NCBI RefSeq assembly: GCF_000687475.1 | Contig: NC_057316.1 | Span: 2,108,001-2,172,000, forward strand | Reading direction: 5' to 3' | Origin: Ustilaginoidea virens | Taxonomy: Eukaryota > Ascomycota > Sordariomycetes > Hypocreales > Clavicipitaceae | DNA: 64,000 nt | Shown here: positions 44,609 through 56,292 of the stretch, in pieces | Position numbering within the stretch: the stretch's first letter is position 1 | Layout: the number at the start of each line of letters is the position of its first letter | The notes under the pieces: generated by a model | Databases searched by the model: none | Told to the model about the DNA's origin: nothing | Seen by the model: only the letters and a program-made list of their open reading frames with translations | Translations under genes and position numbers: made by a program

Positions 44609-46765
44609 ATGGAACCTTCTGGTGCTGATGCAGGATTTTTCCAAAAGGTTCCTGTTCTGAAGAACCAAGCCCACGATGACGTGTCTTTCAAGAGGTGTTT
44701 CAAACGTAAGTCGCCCAGCTCCCCTTTTCCTTTGCTAGTCCTGTCAACAAGATCAGTCTGCTTTGGGCAGATGTTTGATTCCACGTCGAATGGTCATGTC
44801 AAAGATGAACATGGCTGACAGGTCTTTTTGATAGTGTTTCTATCTCAACATGTGATTTCCAAAGCTGGGCCAGAGGTGTCTTCGCTCGGGCAAGACGTCA
44901 TATCCGATCAAATCTTCACTTGGATCACTGATGCCGAGCATAACAAGCCATACCTCAAAGGCTCTGGCCGAGATGCCTTTGGTCACTGGAAAGGCGAGTT
45001 GGTGACGGGTGAGGGATGGCGCAGCCTGCAAGACTTTAGTATCTCCAAGGGGTGCGTTATGCTGCTATTCTTCTTTGCTCCATCTGAGCCCATCTCTTCC
45101 CACCCAACCAGAGCGCTGACATTCCTTCGCTGCCATTTCAGCATGGTCGCCACAGGCTATGACTCTCCCTACGGCGCGTACTCCCGACCTCTCCAATTCT
45201 TGCGGACGCACTTGTGGGTTGGGTCCTGCGCAAACGTGGGCTGCCCGTCAGCCATGCAAGACGGGGCGGCTTGTCTACTCAGGCGCCACCTCACCGACCC
45301 CAAGCTAAGCGCCAGTCTTTCGGCCGAGCAGAGGAAAGTCTTTGAAAATGCCTACAGAAGACTTACATCCCGGAAGCCGGGCTATGCATGGACGAGCGGA
45401 CAGTGGATGACGGAACGTACCGGTGGCAGCGACGTATCTCTTACCGAGACCGTCGCCACGTATCAACCCGATGGGGCCGCGGGTTTGTTGGCCTCCAAGG
45501 AAGACCAGATGCCTCTCGGGCCATGGAGCATCAGCGGCTTCAAGTGGTTCTCCAGCGCAACCGATTCCGAAATGTCTGTCCTGCTCGCACGTACCCAGGC
45601 TGGCGGGCTAAGCACCTTTTTGGCTCCCATGCGAAAGCATGATCCACTTGCCGTGACTCTTGGTGGCGAGCCGAAGGAAGATGGAACAGTCCTCAACGGC
45701 GTCCGCATTCAGCGGCTGAAGAACAAGTTCGGCACGCAGTCTCTCCCCACGGCGGAGCTGGTCCTGGACAACATGCGCGGTTGGATCGTTGGGCAAGAGG
45801 GGCGGGGTATTCATGAAATCAGCAACATCTTGACCCTGACACGAGTTCACTCCGCCGTCGCGGCGGTCGGCGGTGTGGGCCGTGGTCTGGGAATCGCACG
45901 AGCCTACGCGCTGGTCCGCGAAGTCGGTGCCGGTAACAAGGCGCGCATGAGGCTCGTTGACAGTCCCTTGCACATGAGAACCCTTGCTAAGCTGTCGGCC
46001 GAGTATCACCGCCTGATGCTCATCACCTTTTATACCTCGTATGTTCTCGGAGTTTCCGAGCACGCCCCCGTCGACGGCCGCAGCTCCGCCTCGGAACAGC
46101 AGATGTCGCCGGCCCTGCAGGCAGTAACGCCGAGAAAGCAATCCACCGAGCCACTTCTCCGCATCATGACGCAGCTCACAAAGGCATACGTCTGCAAGCC
46201 GAGCGTGCCTCTCCTCTTCTCGTGCATGGAGTCCCTCGGCGGTGTGGGCTATCTGGTGAACCAAGACCAAGAGCACCTCAACATTTCCCGCATCTACCGC
46301 GACACATGTGTCCTGCCCATCTGGGAGGGCACCACGGACGTCCTCTGCACCGATCTCATCAGAGCCATCAAGCATCGCCACGGAGGCGCAGGCAGCATGG
46401 CCGCCTTGGACGAGCTCGTCAAGACGGCCAGTGCGTTCAGGGGCAAGCTCGGCAAACCCAGCGGCTGGGACCCGGTCGAAAAATGGAGCCAGCTGAGAAG
46501 CCACGTCGAGAAGACTCCTCAGGCGGACCTAATGGGCGAGGCTAGAGAAGTGGTGTGGGCGCTGGGCGACATCATCGTCTCCTTGCTCCTGTACGTGGAT
46601 GCCAGTAGCGACGGGAGCGAGGTGGCAAAGGAGATTTTCATACGGTTTCTCGAGGAAAAGTCCGAGTTGAAGAGACGAAGCAGGGCCAGCACAAAGGATG
46701 AGCTGATGGCGGATTTGCGAATTGTGTACGGCACGGATGCTGGTAAAGCGCCCGCCAAGCTGTAA
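44609..46765 (+). CDS. AidB-like acyl-CoA dehydrogenase family protein
   Basis: Three exons, 44609-44705, 44835-45051 and 45142-46765, give 645 residues. The architecture is that of AidB-type enzymes: N-terminal helical part (MEPSGADAGFFQKVP, VISKAGPEVSSLGQDV), then the FAD-binding core with WTSGQWMTERTGGSDV and SGFKWFSSATDSEMSVLLAR, FGTQSLPTAELVL, and a C-terminal helical domain with YRDTCVLPIWEGTTDVL, the signature near the flavin. E. coli AidB is an adaptive-response flavoprotein; fungal members are isovaleryl-CoA/acyl-CoA dehydrogenase-like with unclear substrates. Intron 2 is exactly 90 bases with no in-frame stop, so retained transcripts would stay open. Intron 1 joint (LFLSQHV) is set by phase. 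Confidence 0.88.
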
Positions 46766-46981
46766 CTCGAATGTAGATTGATTGCCAATGAAAAAGCGAG
46801 AATGCAAATCTAGTAACCTCTGTTTCTTTTGCCCTCTCTGGGGTTATATTAAACCAATAGCCAGCCAGCATGGTTCGCAATGGAGCAAGACGACGACGAC
46901 GACGACGACGATGACCAGGTGACGAAGCAAAGTGTTTCCTCGGCACAATCCCCGTGCAGTTGCAGCCCGTATTTTTCATCA
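46766..46981. other. Short convergent spacer with GAC repeat
   Basis: About 216 bases between two convergent genes; contains (GAC)7-8 at about 46889-46912. Confidence 0.6.
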
Positions 46982-47467
46982 TCAACCCCGGAAATCCTGG
47001 CATGTCCCCCGCAACCCCCGCGCCTTGAGCCTGATCCCCTGGCACCCCGACTCGCCCGCCTTGACCCGCGCGTAAACCCCCCTGCCGGCGCTGGAGCGAC
47101 ATGCGGAAAAGCCGGTGCCCCCGTTCACGGCGAGCAGAGCATCCCCACCGCCGTGCTGCAGACTCCACGCGTCGAAGCCAGGCGTAGGATCGAGGCATTG
47201 CAGCTGCTGGTCGGAGTTGACGAAGCAGGCGTTGTCGAAGGCGTCCCGCAGGACGTGCTTGGAATCCGCCAGGTCGATGCAGTACCAGCCGTCGGGGTCG
47301 CCGGCGCCCAGGGTAAGATATCCACCGCCCGGCCGCTGCTGGACCGCCTGGCCGGAGGAGACGTCAAGCAGAGCAAAGCAGCATGCGCCGGGGGGGACGG
47401 GGGCATCGCGGCCGAGGACCATGCCCGCCGTGGCGGGGAGCAGCGAGACAAGCAGGCCGAGCATCAT
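46982..47467 (-). CDS. Small secreted cysteine-rich protein, unknown function
   Basis: One exon encodes 161 residues. The N-terminus MMLGLLVSLLPATAG is a good signal peptide. After it comes PPGACCFALLDVSSGQ, then repeated Gly-rich segments (PGGGYLTLGAGDPDGWYCIDL; DNACFVNSDQQLQCLDPTPG; GGTGFSACRSSAGRG; SGCQGIRLKARGLRGTCQD). Eight or nine cysteines are spread over the mature part, as in disulfide-bonded extracellular proteins. The ACCF-x-L start and DGWYC / QLQCLDPTPG blocks resemble a family of fungal secreted proteins that I remember only as uncharacterised. Translation could instead begin upstream at 47638 (218 residues), but the start at 47467 gives the clean signal peptide. The role, effector or other, is unknown. 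Confidence 0.75.
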   Translation of the reverse strand: MMLGLLVSLLPATAGMVLGRDAPVPPGACCFALLDVSSGQAVQQRPGGGYLTLGAGDPDGWYCIDLADSKHVLRDAFDNACFVNSDQQLQCLDPTPGFDAWSLQHGGGDALLAVNGGTGFSACRSSAGRGVYARVKAGESGCQGIRLKARGLRGTCQDFRG

Positions 47468-50400
47468 GACTGGGAAGAAGCCGTCTTGACGAGACGAGAT
47501 TGCTGCCGTTCCATGAACGAGGCGCGTCACGGGGTGTTTTTGGCACAGTCCTTGTTTTACACAGCTGCAAAAGAAGCCGTGGGCAGACAGATGTGCGGCA
47601 AGAGCGAGAATGAAAAGCAAAGCGAGCCGCCGAGCCAAGTCTTAAGAGGGGAAACCTCCAACGAGCTCCCTCCCACGGAGGCTCGTCGCATCATCTACCG
47701 ATGCCAATATATATCATGCAGCTGGGACGGCTCTCGTCACCAACTCGTTGTTGTCGTCACTTGCTCGCTCCCCTTGAGTGGTTGGTAACTTATGGGCCAT
47801 TGGTCCCTGGCCAAGGCTGCTGGCTGCGCATCGTGGTGGGACATTCCGCCATGCCAATGAAGTTGCTTCCCTGCCCGCTGCCACCAGCAGGGTCTTTTGT
47901 TCCTGCAGCTCGGGGGGAGAGTGATAAGCGCCGGGGGAGGCAAGTACCGCTGTGATGCGGGCTGCATGTGACCAAGTGGAACAAGAGCTGAACGGACGAA
48001 AGTGGCGAGGAGCGTGCCAACCGACGCCGACGCATTGGGGAGGGGAAGATTGCGCGGTGAAGAGCGTAAGAATGGGGCAAAGATCGCCGTTGATATCGTC
48101 GGGGAAATGGTGGACCGGGAGAGCTTGCATTTAACAGCGGACTTGGCGGTCTGCGTGGACGAATTCACGAACGAAGTAGGGAACAAAGAAAAGGAATCAT
48201 TTATCGAAAAGAGGGAGAGAGGTAGGCTGACGTGAAACATGTGTCTACAAATGGCGGAAATGACTCCCTGGTGGGTGATTGAGCTTGCGGACGGTATCTG
48301 GGTTACTGACGGCTGTTTCTCTTGCTGCGGGTGAAAGCGAGATGAGCTGCAAGACGCAAAGACGGACGATGGAACGATTTGTGCTGATGATGGCCCGAAT
48401 GCACGGTTGCTCGATCCAACCTCCAACCCTAGATGGTGATTTTAATGGCTGGCTAGGCTTTGGTGACGCCAATGCATCGCCTCTTTGCTCCTTTTCCCTT
48501 GGGCCTGCAGTCAAGATCTGCAAAGACCCAGTTCTGATTTTGTCTGTCTTGCTAAGCTTTGCAGGCACAGTCAACAAGCGCCCCTTTACGATGGTCGTGC
48601 TGTTCCCAGACCAAGCCTTGTACTGGAGTCCCAGCCTCTTTTCGTTTTCCCGGCATCTTGTCCAGGCGTCTGTTACAGTAAGCTTCTCGTTCCTTTCTGT
48701 GGCTGAACCTTGGTTAGCACGCGGTAGAACAGGGAGAGCGCCATACCTTGAAGAGACCTGATGGGCATATTGCGAGTCAAGTCTAGACACGGACGTCGCT
48801 GGCTTCGTCCCCCAAGAGGCACTCACGTTTGATCTTGTGTCTTTGGTGACGTACCTTGCCCATTCAGATTTGGGTCTTCTTGCGTATTGAGTCGGGCATT
48901 CTTGGCCAGTATTGTCAACACGACTATTGGATTGCGGCTCTTCTTGCACTTGGTTCATGACTTGTGTCCCCCAAGTCGTCCGTCGGGCTGGGGTACACCG
49001 AAGGATTCTTTGGCGCGGTCTGTTTAGATGCTCTTGCCGGTGGGACTGCCTATCTTGAGTCTGTCAACTCGATCGACGAGTGCCCAGAGGTGAATTTGCC
49101 AAAGGGTTTGAGCCGGGTGCATTTGTCTAACTCGTCCGCGCGGTGTACGACGACGGGGGCTAGTCCGCTGCCACGTGCTTGTGCCTTCACCCACGCTTGG
49201 TGATGGGATTCCGGACGAAAGGCCTTGGTCCTGCAACCTTCTTTCTCGGGGTGGTTCCTATCCGAGACGGGGCAAAGAGGGCCACGGCGCCCTCACAACA
49301 AACCATGCTTTGGAACGCTTTTCAAAGTGCTCAAAGATGGACAAGGCCACGCCGAATCAGACCCCGGTAGAGACCACCGAGACACCGAGCCCCTGTGAGA
49401 AAGGACAAGTTATGGAGCACGGGTGACCGTAGTGAGAACCGAGCCATTGTTTGGATTCAAGAAACCTGAATATGAGGCAGCGTTCATCGGCGTTCATGTC
49501 GACGACCTGCTCCCCTACGGCCCCAAGCTGGGAAGTCACGATACCCGCTGAGAATAGAGGTTGCAGCAGATGTGGTGCTTTGCAGCATTGTCAAAGATCC
49601 TGTCTAGGCTTCTAGCGTTTGAGTCAACGCCCCTCTGACTAGGAGAGAACTTCATGGCCACTGTAGATCGGCCGGCTGTCTCGAACATCAAGTCCGAGGG
49701 CGTCGAACTCAAACACCAGAAGCCTACCTAGGTAGATTGAACCTGTTTAGCCTCTATATTCCCGTTACGCAACAAGGAGAACTAGCCTCACGTGATAGCG
49801 TATTTGTACCGCTGAGGGTTCTTTTCTCACAGCCTCCCCACTTTCGTGAATGAGGTTTATGATCTGACCGCCTCCGTGAGGGGGATGCTGTAAAGTCATG
49901 GATGCCAATCGAAATCTTTGATGATTGGAATTCGTATTTGACAGCTTGTCGTATGCCCATGGAGATCAGGCCGCCGCATATGTCTCTCTTAGCCGCTCAA
50001 GAGCCAGCAGAGGGCCAGTTTGCGCCTTACAGTGATGGAACCACGAGCAACAGCTCCTACTATGGCAGCTGCGTCACGAGTCAACGATCCAAGGTCGTCT
50101 TCATCACCAAAAACGAGGCATTCGAAAAGTAGTGTTACGATCATTCGTCCCGATATTCCAGCAACACTTCCCCGCAACGTCGGTGGTGTTGAAGAAGAAG
50201 GAAGGGAAATTTAAGCGCTCGTGGGAGGTATTTTACCGGCTTTCGAAGCTGCGGGAGTCAAAAATAGCACAGAGTCGGGTGCGTTTGCAATGAGTAGCAA
50301 AGCCATCGAGTCAATCACCGCAAGAGAAGAGATGAGGAGAGCCTTTGTTGACGAATAAACTTGTTGCATTTGATACGTTACCTTTGATACTGGAGAGATA

Positions 50401-52020
50401 CTCGCGGGGAAAAGGCAGCGGCGATTTCATCATCAAGGCTGGTGATAGTCATGCGGCGAGATTCGCCAACCCACGGCCGTCAAGGGAGTCTCATAGCGCT
50501 GAAGCTGTTGAAGTTGGCCTCGATAGTGATGAAAATCATACGGTGACCCCTTTGGTAAAGAACTGCAGAGCCAGAGGTCGCTATCACGGTCAACAAGTCA
50601 ACAACGCAGCCGAGAACCACTCCCCAGCTAGTGCAAGGTTTAAGCTCGTTGGCGCAGATTTGCTTGCTCGTGGGGCTTATTAATGCCCTCGACCCGATAG
50701 ATACGAGAAATATGTTCGAAGTAAGGCTCGCAGGTGCTGGTGATGTCGAGAAGGCGTTGCTTACATCCCAGGCCTTCACAGCAGCATTTGCGGCAGTGAA
50801 GAGTCAAGTTCATGCAGGCCTTGGCGGGGGATCCTTTACGAGCAGTAGCGTGGAATCAAGTCGACAGGGACGAGGACAAAGAGTTCCTTACTCGTACCTC
50901 ACTGGAGGAGGCTTGATTCGTCATGATGATGGGTAAAGGAGAGATTCCAGTAACCAGCTAGCTGGGAAGGAAAATTATCACACACATTGTGTGGTAGGGC
51001 CTCCTCACCTTTGCTTCAAACGGCTTGAAATCATATCACACGAGAGATACTGGGTGATGAAAAGCTGGCCAATTTCGTCATTGTGTCCCTCCCGGTGAAT
51101 TGCACAGAAATTCAATAGGTCGCACACGTTGGTCTCTTTCTTTCTCAAAAAAGTCGCGTTCAGAATTTGCATCCTTCCTGGTACCCCAACCAGGTGCTCC
51201 ATCTGTTCCCACTCCAAAGGCAAATATTCCTGATGGATCTCTTCACGTCCCTATCCACCGATACCGTCGCTGGATACAGCGGGTTAGCCGTCAACCTCTA
51301 ACTTCCTCTCGCTCTTTGATTGTTTCAACTCGGCATCGGGTCGGAAAACAGTGCATATCCACCACCAGTAGTCCGAAAGTTGCGCTGATTGATGCTGGGA
51401 GTGAGTGGATTTAACGTGGGTCTCGGAGCCACTAGTGGTACAGGTGGTCAATGGCAGGTGGTCAATGGCAGGTGGTGGCAGGTGGTGGCAGGTGGCAGGT
51501 GGTGGGACGCTAGCCGTAGAAGGAAACATACCAACATTTGAAGGTAGGTAGGCACGCTTACACGCTAGGTGGAGTCTCCTGGCCTCTCGCAGGCCATTAG
51601 CAAAAGCGCATAACAAGTTCCAAACCCACAATCCCACTCCCGCCCGCAACATCAAGTGCGGTGCGAATGGCAAATCCCCGCCAGGCTGCTCGTTTCGTCA
51701 AACATTACCGAGGACTTTTGTTCTAGCACGGCTATACTCGGACAAAGCCGTAGCGGATCCAGAAGGCGACGCTATGAATCTCAGAACCTGCTAAACGCGT
51801 GGAAGCATTCCGTCGTTGGTGACCGAACAAAATTGACGTCTTGTCCTCCCATCGTTTCGTTCCATCGATCAACTGGTCCGTCCAGGTCGCCAGTACGCGT
51901 TGTACTTTGCAAGATTTACATCCCCCATATTGTTCTTGGTTGCAATAGTCGCAAAACCAAAGGCACGTCGTCTTTGCCTTCATTATTGCATACAGGCCCC
52001 AACTCTTCCCTGTTACCGAA
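47468..52020. other. Interval of 4.5 kb without a recognised gene
   Basis: The longest frame is a minus-strand ORF of 237 codons (48245-48958) that I do not recognise and that may be chance or contain unseen introns. Around 49440-49550, plus strand, a short frame reads FIGVHVDDLLPYGPK, resembling a copia reverse-transcriptase active site (see findings). ORFs at 50345-50683 and 50631-50936 look protein-like in part but match nothing I know. GGTGG-rich minisatellite at 51433-51506. It may hold decayed genes. Confidence 0.45.
51433..51506. repeat. AGGTGGTCAATGGC / AGGTGGTGGC minisatellite
   Basis: Overlapping direct repeats of 10 and 14 bases, several copies of each. Confidence 0.8.
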
Positions 52021-53847
52021 ATGGCAATGCCTTCTGAAGTGTGGGATGAAATTTCCCAGGACATCCCCTCGGCCACGGATCCTTTCATTCAACACTATCT
52101 GAGCGGCCGTGCAAACCTTATCACCCAAGAGAAAATTACCCGCTCAGACGCGTCGTTCAGAAAGTCTCTCTCGCCGATCGCCAGGAGAGCATGCGAAATA
52201 GTTGATCGCATCCGTAGCCATGAGTCAAAGACGGTTTGGACGCCAGATGTTGAGGAACGCATAGCCCAGACCACCGGACAGTCCATATTTCCTGGTATGA
52301 TGTTTATGATGGCCAAGGACCGAATGGAAAGCACAAAGCTTTGGAAGATTGTGCGTCGCATGCCCAAGGGCTGCCTGTTGCATTCTCATATGGATGCCAT
52401 GGTAGATTTCGGCTTTTTGCTCGACCTTCTCCTCAAATCGCCTGGTATGCACATCTCCAGTGACCGTCCTCTCGCTAACAAGGACGCCTTGGAAAATGCG
52501 GCGCTGAGCTTTCGGTACAAAGCAAAGCAAAAAGCCGATGGATCAATCTGGGACGATTCTTACGAACCAGAATCCTTTCTTCTTCTCACAAAAGTCGCCA
52601 GCGAGTTTCCTGATGGGGGTCAACCAGGGTTTCTTCAGTGGCTGAAAAGTCGCTGCACCCTGTCCGTGGTAGACAGTCAAGAGCAGCACCATGGCATCGA
52701 CGCAATCTGGCACAAGTTTGCCAAATGCTTCATGGTTGTCGCCACAATTATTCACTATGAGCCCATCTTTCGCGCCTTCTTACAAAGACTCATGAACCAG
52801 TTGAACTCGGATGGCGTCCGGTGGGTAGAGTTGAGGTAACACAGTCAAAGCGCCCCCCTTCTTGTCTCCATGTTACACTGCAGCAGATGCTCATTCCTTA
52901 TGCATAGATTTACTTGGCCGTTGAACTACTGCCGTGACCGCAGGGAAGAGCCCGAGAAGGATTACAGCCACATGTTCCAGGTTATTGAGCAAGAAGTCGC
53001 AAAGTTCAAAGCCTCGCCCGAGGGCAAAGGTTTCTGGGGCCTGACCCTGATCTGGACGACTCTGCGTAGTATCGATACTCGGCCCATGGTCGAGAACATG
53101 GACCATTGCATCACAACGAAACTGGAGTTTCCCCACCTCATCGCTGGCTACGACCTGGTTGGGCCAGAAGATTTCGGAAAGCCTTTGGCAGATGTTCTTC
53201 CGGAACTCTTCTGGTTCCGCAAGCAGTGTGCGCAGGAAGGGGTCAACATACCCTTCTTTTTCCACGCTGGAGAAACCCTAGGCGACGGAAATAGCACCGA
53301 CAACAACTTATTTGACGCAGTCTTGCTTGGAACCAGACGTATTGGCCACGCGTACAGCTTGTACAAGCATCCGCTGTTGATCGACATGGTCAAGGAGAAA
53401 CGAATACTCGTTGAGTCGTGCCCCATTTCGAACGAAGTCCTTCGCCTCTGTGGCTCCGTACTGGCTCACCCCTTGCCCGCTTTGCTTTCACGCGGAGTCG
53501 CTTGCTGCCTCTGCAACGACGACCCTGCCATGCTGGGACAGGATACTGCTGGAATGTCTCATGATTTCTGGCAAGCCCTTCAAGGCTGGGATAACTTGGG
53601 CTTGGCTGGCTTGGGAAGCCTAGCCGAGAATAGCGTTAGATGGGCCGCTTTTGAGGATCAAGATGCTGCACAATGGGCTGGAGACATCCGTCAAGCAAGC
53701 TTAGGAAGTGGTGTCAAGGCGCAGCGACTGAAGGAATGGCAAGTTGAGTGGGAGCAATTTTGCTTGTGGATAGTGACGGAGTATGGAGATGAGTTCGATC
53801 CCCAAGGAGAGGTCCCTGCCGGGATTCACGGAGAGGAACGGTCATGA
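52021..53847 (+). CDS. Adenosine deaminase-related protein, ADGF/CECR1 type
   Basis: Two exons, 52021-52835 and 52908-53847, give 584 residues. Catalytic motifs of the adenosine/AMP deaminase superfamily are all present: the zinc ligands in LLHSHMDAM (His121, His123), substrate-contacting FFFHAGETLGDG with the catalytic Glu, RIGHAYSL, SCPISNEVLRL, and the CNDDPAMLG zinc Asp. The ~90-residue N-terminal extension and total length fit the ADGF/CECR1 group rather than the ~350-residue housekeeping enzyme. ADGF members in animals are secreted; here no clear signal peptide is seen (MAMPSEVWDEISQDIPS), so a cytosolic location is more likely. The reaction would be adenosine to inosine plus ammonia, in purine salvage. 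Active site looks intact. Confidence 0.92.
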
Positions 53848-55109
53848 AAACGCACAACCCTGACTCTTGTGCATGCATTTTTGCATGCCATCATCTGTTA
53901 TAGACGCGGCCATTGAGGGAGGGATTGAGACGGACAGTATACAAAAGAGCATCTTCAACACAAAAAATCGCCATGCGAGGGAGGAGAGACGACGTCCGAA
54001 AAGTGACTGGAACATCGACGGAGGTCAGTTATGGGCTATCCATGACAGAATAGCATATCAAGTTCAACAGCCGATATTTCTGATGGCGGAAGTCGTCGGA
54101 GCAACAATGCAAGCAGTTGAGGATGCAGACCCGCTCCAAGTCAAAGCAAGAGAGAATGAGAACGATTTCTCGCATCACCCGCCAGAGAATTAGCTCGCAT
54201 GCCGTTGGGCTCGCTTATGCGCAGGTCGCAATCAGATCTTCTTGCTCCGTGAGCGCTGACTGATCGAATGGACGAATACCAACCCATTAGACGACAGAAC
54301 CCTCAATTCGGTCTGGCCGGTTGACACGGCCTTCAGGAACCCTTCTTCGGGCTGCGTTTCATTGTCCAAAGGGCAAAAGGCTACTGCTACATTTGCGGCC
54401 GTCGACTGACATGCAAGAAGGGTTGGACACGGCTTTTACGAATTTTTCGGACCTGCCCAACGCGCAGTGGCCGCCAACAGCGCACATTACCTTGGGTGGG
54501 AACTTTTGACAAGCGTCTTCAAGCGCCTCGAGACTACGCAAGAGACAGGCACATGTTTACATGGTCGTCGCCAATCTTGAATACACATGACGAATGGACG
54601 CAAAATGCCGGCCAACTTTGGAGAGCCCTGCGGACTGGGTAATTCATCATCTAAATCTTGGACACTTGGGCCTTGACGGTGAAACCCGGGCTCCTTTGTC
54701 ATTCTACTAATAAGAGCGCAAGGAGCAACCGCCCTACGGATCTTGTTGCGTTGCGCCCAGCCAGGCAAGCGAGCTAAATACGCCGTGGAGAAGAGCGATT
54801 CGTAAGAAAATAGGAACAAAATGGGTATCCAGTATCCCCTTGAAAAAGAAACTTATCCGTTGATCCGTATCACGAGAAATCCCAACGCCGTCGCCAAATG
54901 CCCCTATGCTGCTGCTCTTGCATGCAATCCCCCCACCATTTTTTTTTTTCGTTTTGCGCTCGCCCAGTTGATGGAGAAGACATCAGTCATTCAAGAGATC
55001 TTGAAAACACTAGTCTTCCTCTCCCTTATCCTTTTCCTTCCTCCCAAGTTAGCCTGCAAAAAAGAGAAATGTCGGGTTTACTCTTGTCGACTTATCCCCG
55101 CTCAGTGTA
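53848..55109. other. Convergent interval, 1.3 kb, no gene seen
   Basis: Between the ends of the deaminase gene and the NmrA-like gene. Frames here are short (up to ~110 codons) and unlike known proteins. Confidence 0.5.
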
Positions 55110-56292
55110 TCACGTCCCAGTTGATAATGATTGCCATACATTAGTGAGCCAGCGACTCAGACTCATGGGCTGGAAATCTCCCTGGCCGTTTTTCTCAAGG
55201 GCTTCGTTCAACGATGCCTTGGTGAAATCGTAGCGCCCGTTTGTCGTGGCGAGGAGTCGCTGGTAGTAGGCAACCCTGCCGGCGTCCCCGGCTTGGGCAT
55301 AATAGGTCAGGTAGGCTTGAAGCTCGGTGTGCTGCCTCATGTGGTGATGGAAAGCGACTGACCAAATTTCGGTTAGTGATAAGGACTCGTCTTTCTTTCC
55401 ACCGCAAGAAAGAGGGGGAAAGCAAGAAAGGAACTGGCGATGCAGGGTTGGGAAGACCCGACAAAGGGAAATCTGTTGTCCGGGCCCCGCGACGGCGCCT
55501 TACCGTTCCTGATACGACTGCAGGTTCCGACAACATCTCGAACGTGCATCCTGTCCCCCCGCATGGTGAATTCGTGGGGCCAGTTTCGCGGACCGAGGTC
55601 GATGGCTGCCACGATGAAGCGCACCACATCGTACACCGAGGTCAAGCATACTCGGACGGGGTGGCCTTTTGCGTTGTGCTCGGCGTACTCGGCAGTGAAG
55701 TCGTTGATGTCGAGGAGGAAGTCGCCGACACGAGACACGCCGCTGCCATAGCCGATGTTGAGATAGCCCAGCCCGTACGGGTGGAATCGCTCCATGAAGA
55801 TGCCGCATGCGAAGACGGTGTATCTCATGCGCGAGGCGCTCTCCCATTGCTTCAGCAGACTGATTGCCTGGACAGACCCGCGGTCCAGGGGATCGTGGTG
55901 CGACGGCCGCTTGGCCAAACTGCCTTCGAACTCGGAGGGCACGAAAACGCGGACGCGAGCCCGCCCGGCGGCGTTGATGAGGTTGATTTGCTCGGTCCCG
56001 GAGATGGTCGATATGGCGAGGTCGACGCCCTGGAGGGCAAACGTCAGGCTGTCGTGGTCACCGTAATCGACGACGTGGAGCTGAACATCGAGCTGGGCGA
56101 ATTCGGGTCTTGCCTAATGCTTGCCGTCAACATGGTGGCTCAGCCGCCGCCTGGGATTGAGAGCGGGAGGAGAGGGGGTAGCCCGACGGATCTTGATAAA
56201 ACGACGACGTTGTATGCATTAGCCGCCTGTGAGAGTTGCAGTGCCAGCAGGTATCCGAGTCCTCCTCCACCTGCGACGGCGATGCGCATCAT
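55110..56292 (-). CDS. NmrA-like / isoflavone reductase-like NAD(P)-binding protein
   Basis: Three exons on the minus strand, 56188-56292, 55504-56113 and 55110-55357, give 320 residues. It starts MMRIAVAGGGGLGYLLALQL, a Gly-rich dinucleotide-binding turn of the Rossmann type, then VVVLSRSARPEFAQLDVQLH (joined across intron 1), the GVDLAISTISG loop and FVPSEFEG, which are hallmarks of the NmrA/PCBER atypical short-chain dehydrogenases. Next are FACGIFMERFHPYG and DVVRFIVAAIDL. Such proteins act either as redox enzymes or as NADP sensors (NmrA itself regulates nitrogen genes); the role here is open. The C-terminus (MSLSRWLTNVWQSLSTGT) is less typical. Intron 1 uses the acceptor CATTAG. Confidence 0.85.

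Noticed and set aside
46880..47788. A 302-codon plus-strand frame
   Set aside because: Overlaps the minus-strand secreted protein gene, starts in the GAC repeat (poly-Asp), and has no recognisable fold.
48245..48958. A 237-codon minus-strand ORF as a gene
   Set aside because: It is the longest frame in a gene-free interval and has charged segments, but I see no domain, no clean start context and no supporting splice structure, so it was described only in the interval entry.
50345..50936. Two overlapping plus-strand ORFs that looked partly like a dehydrogenase
   Set aside because: The similarity was a few residues only and could not be extended; no active-site motif found.
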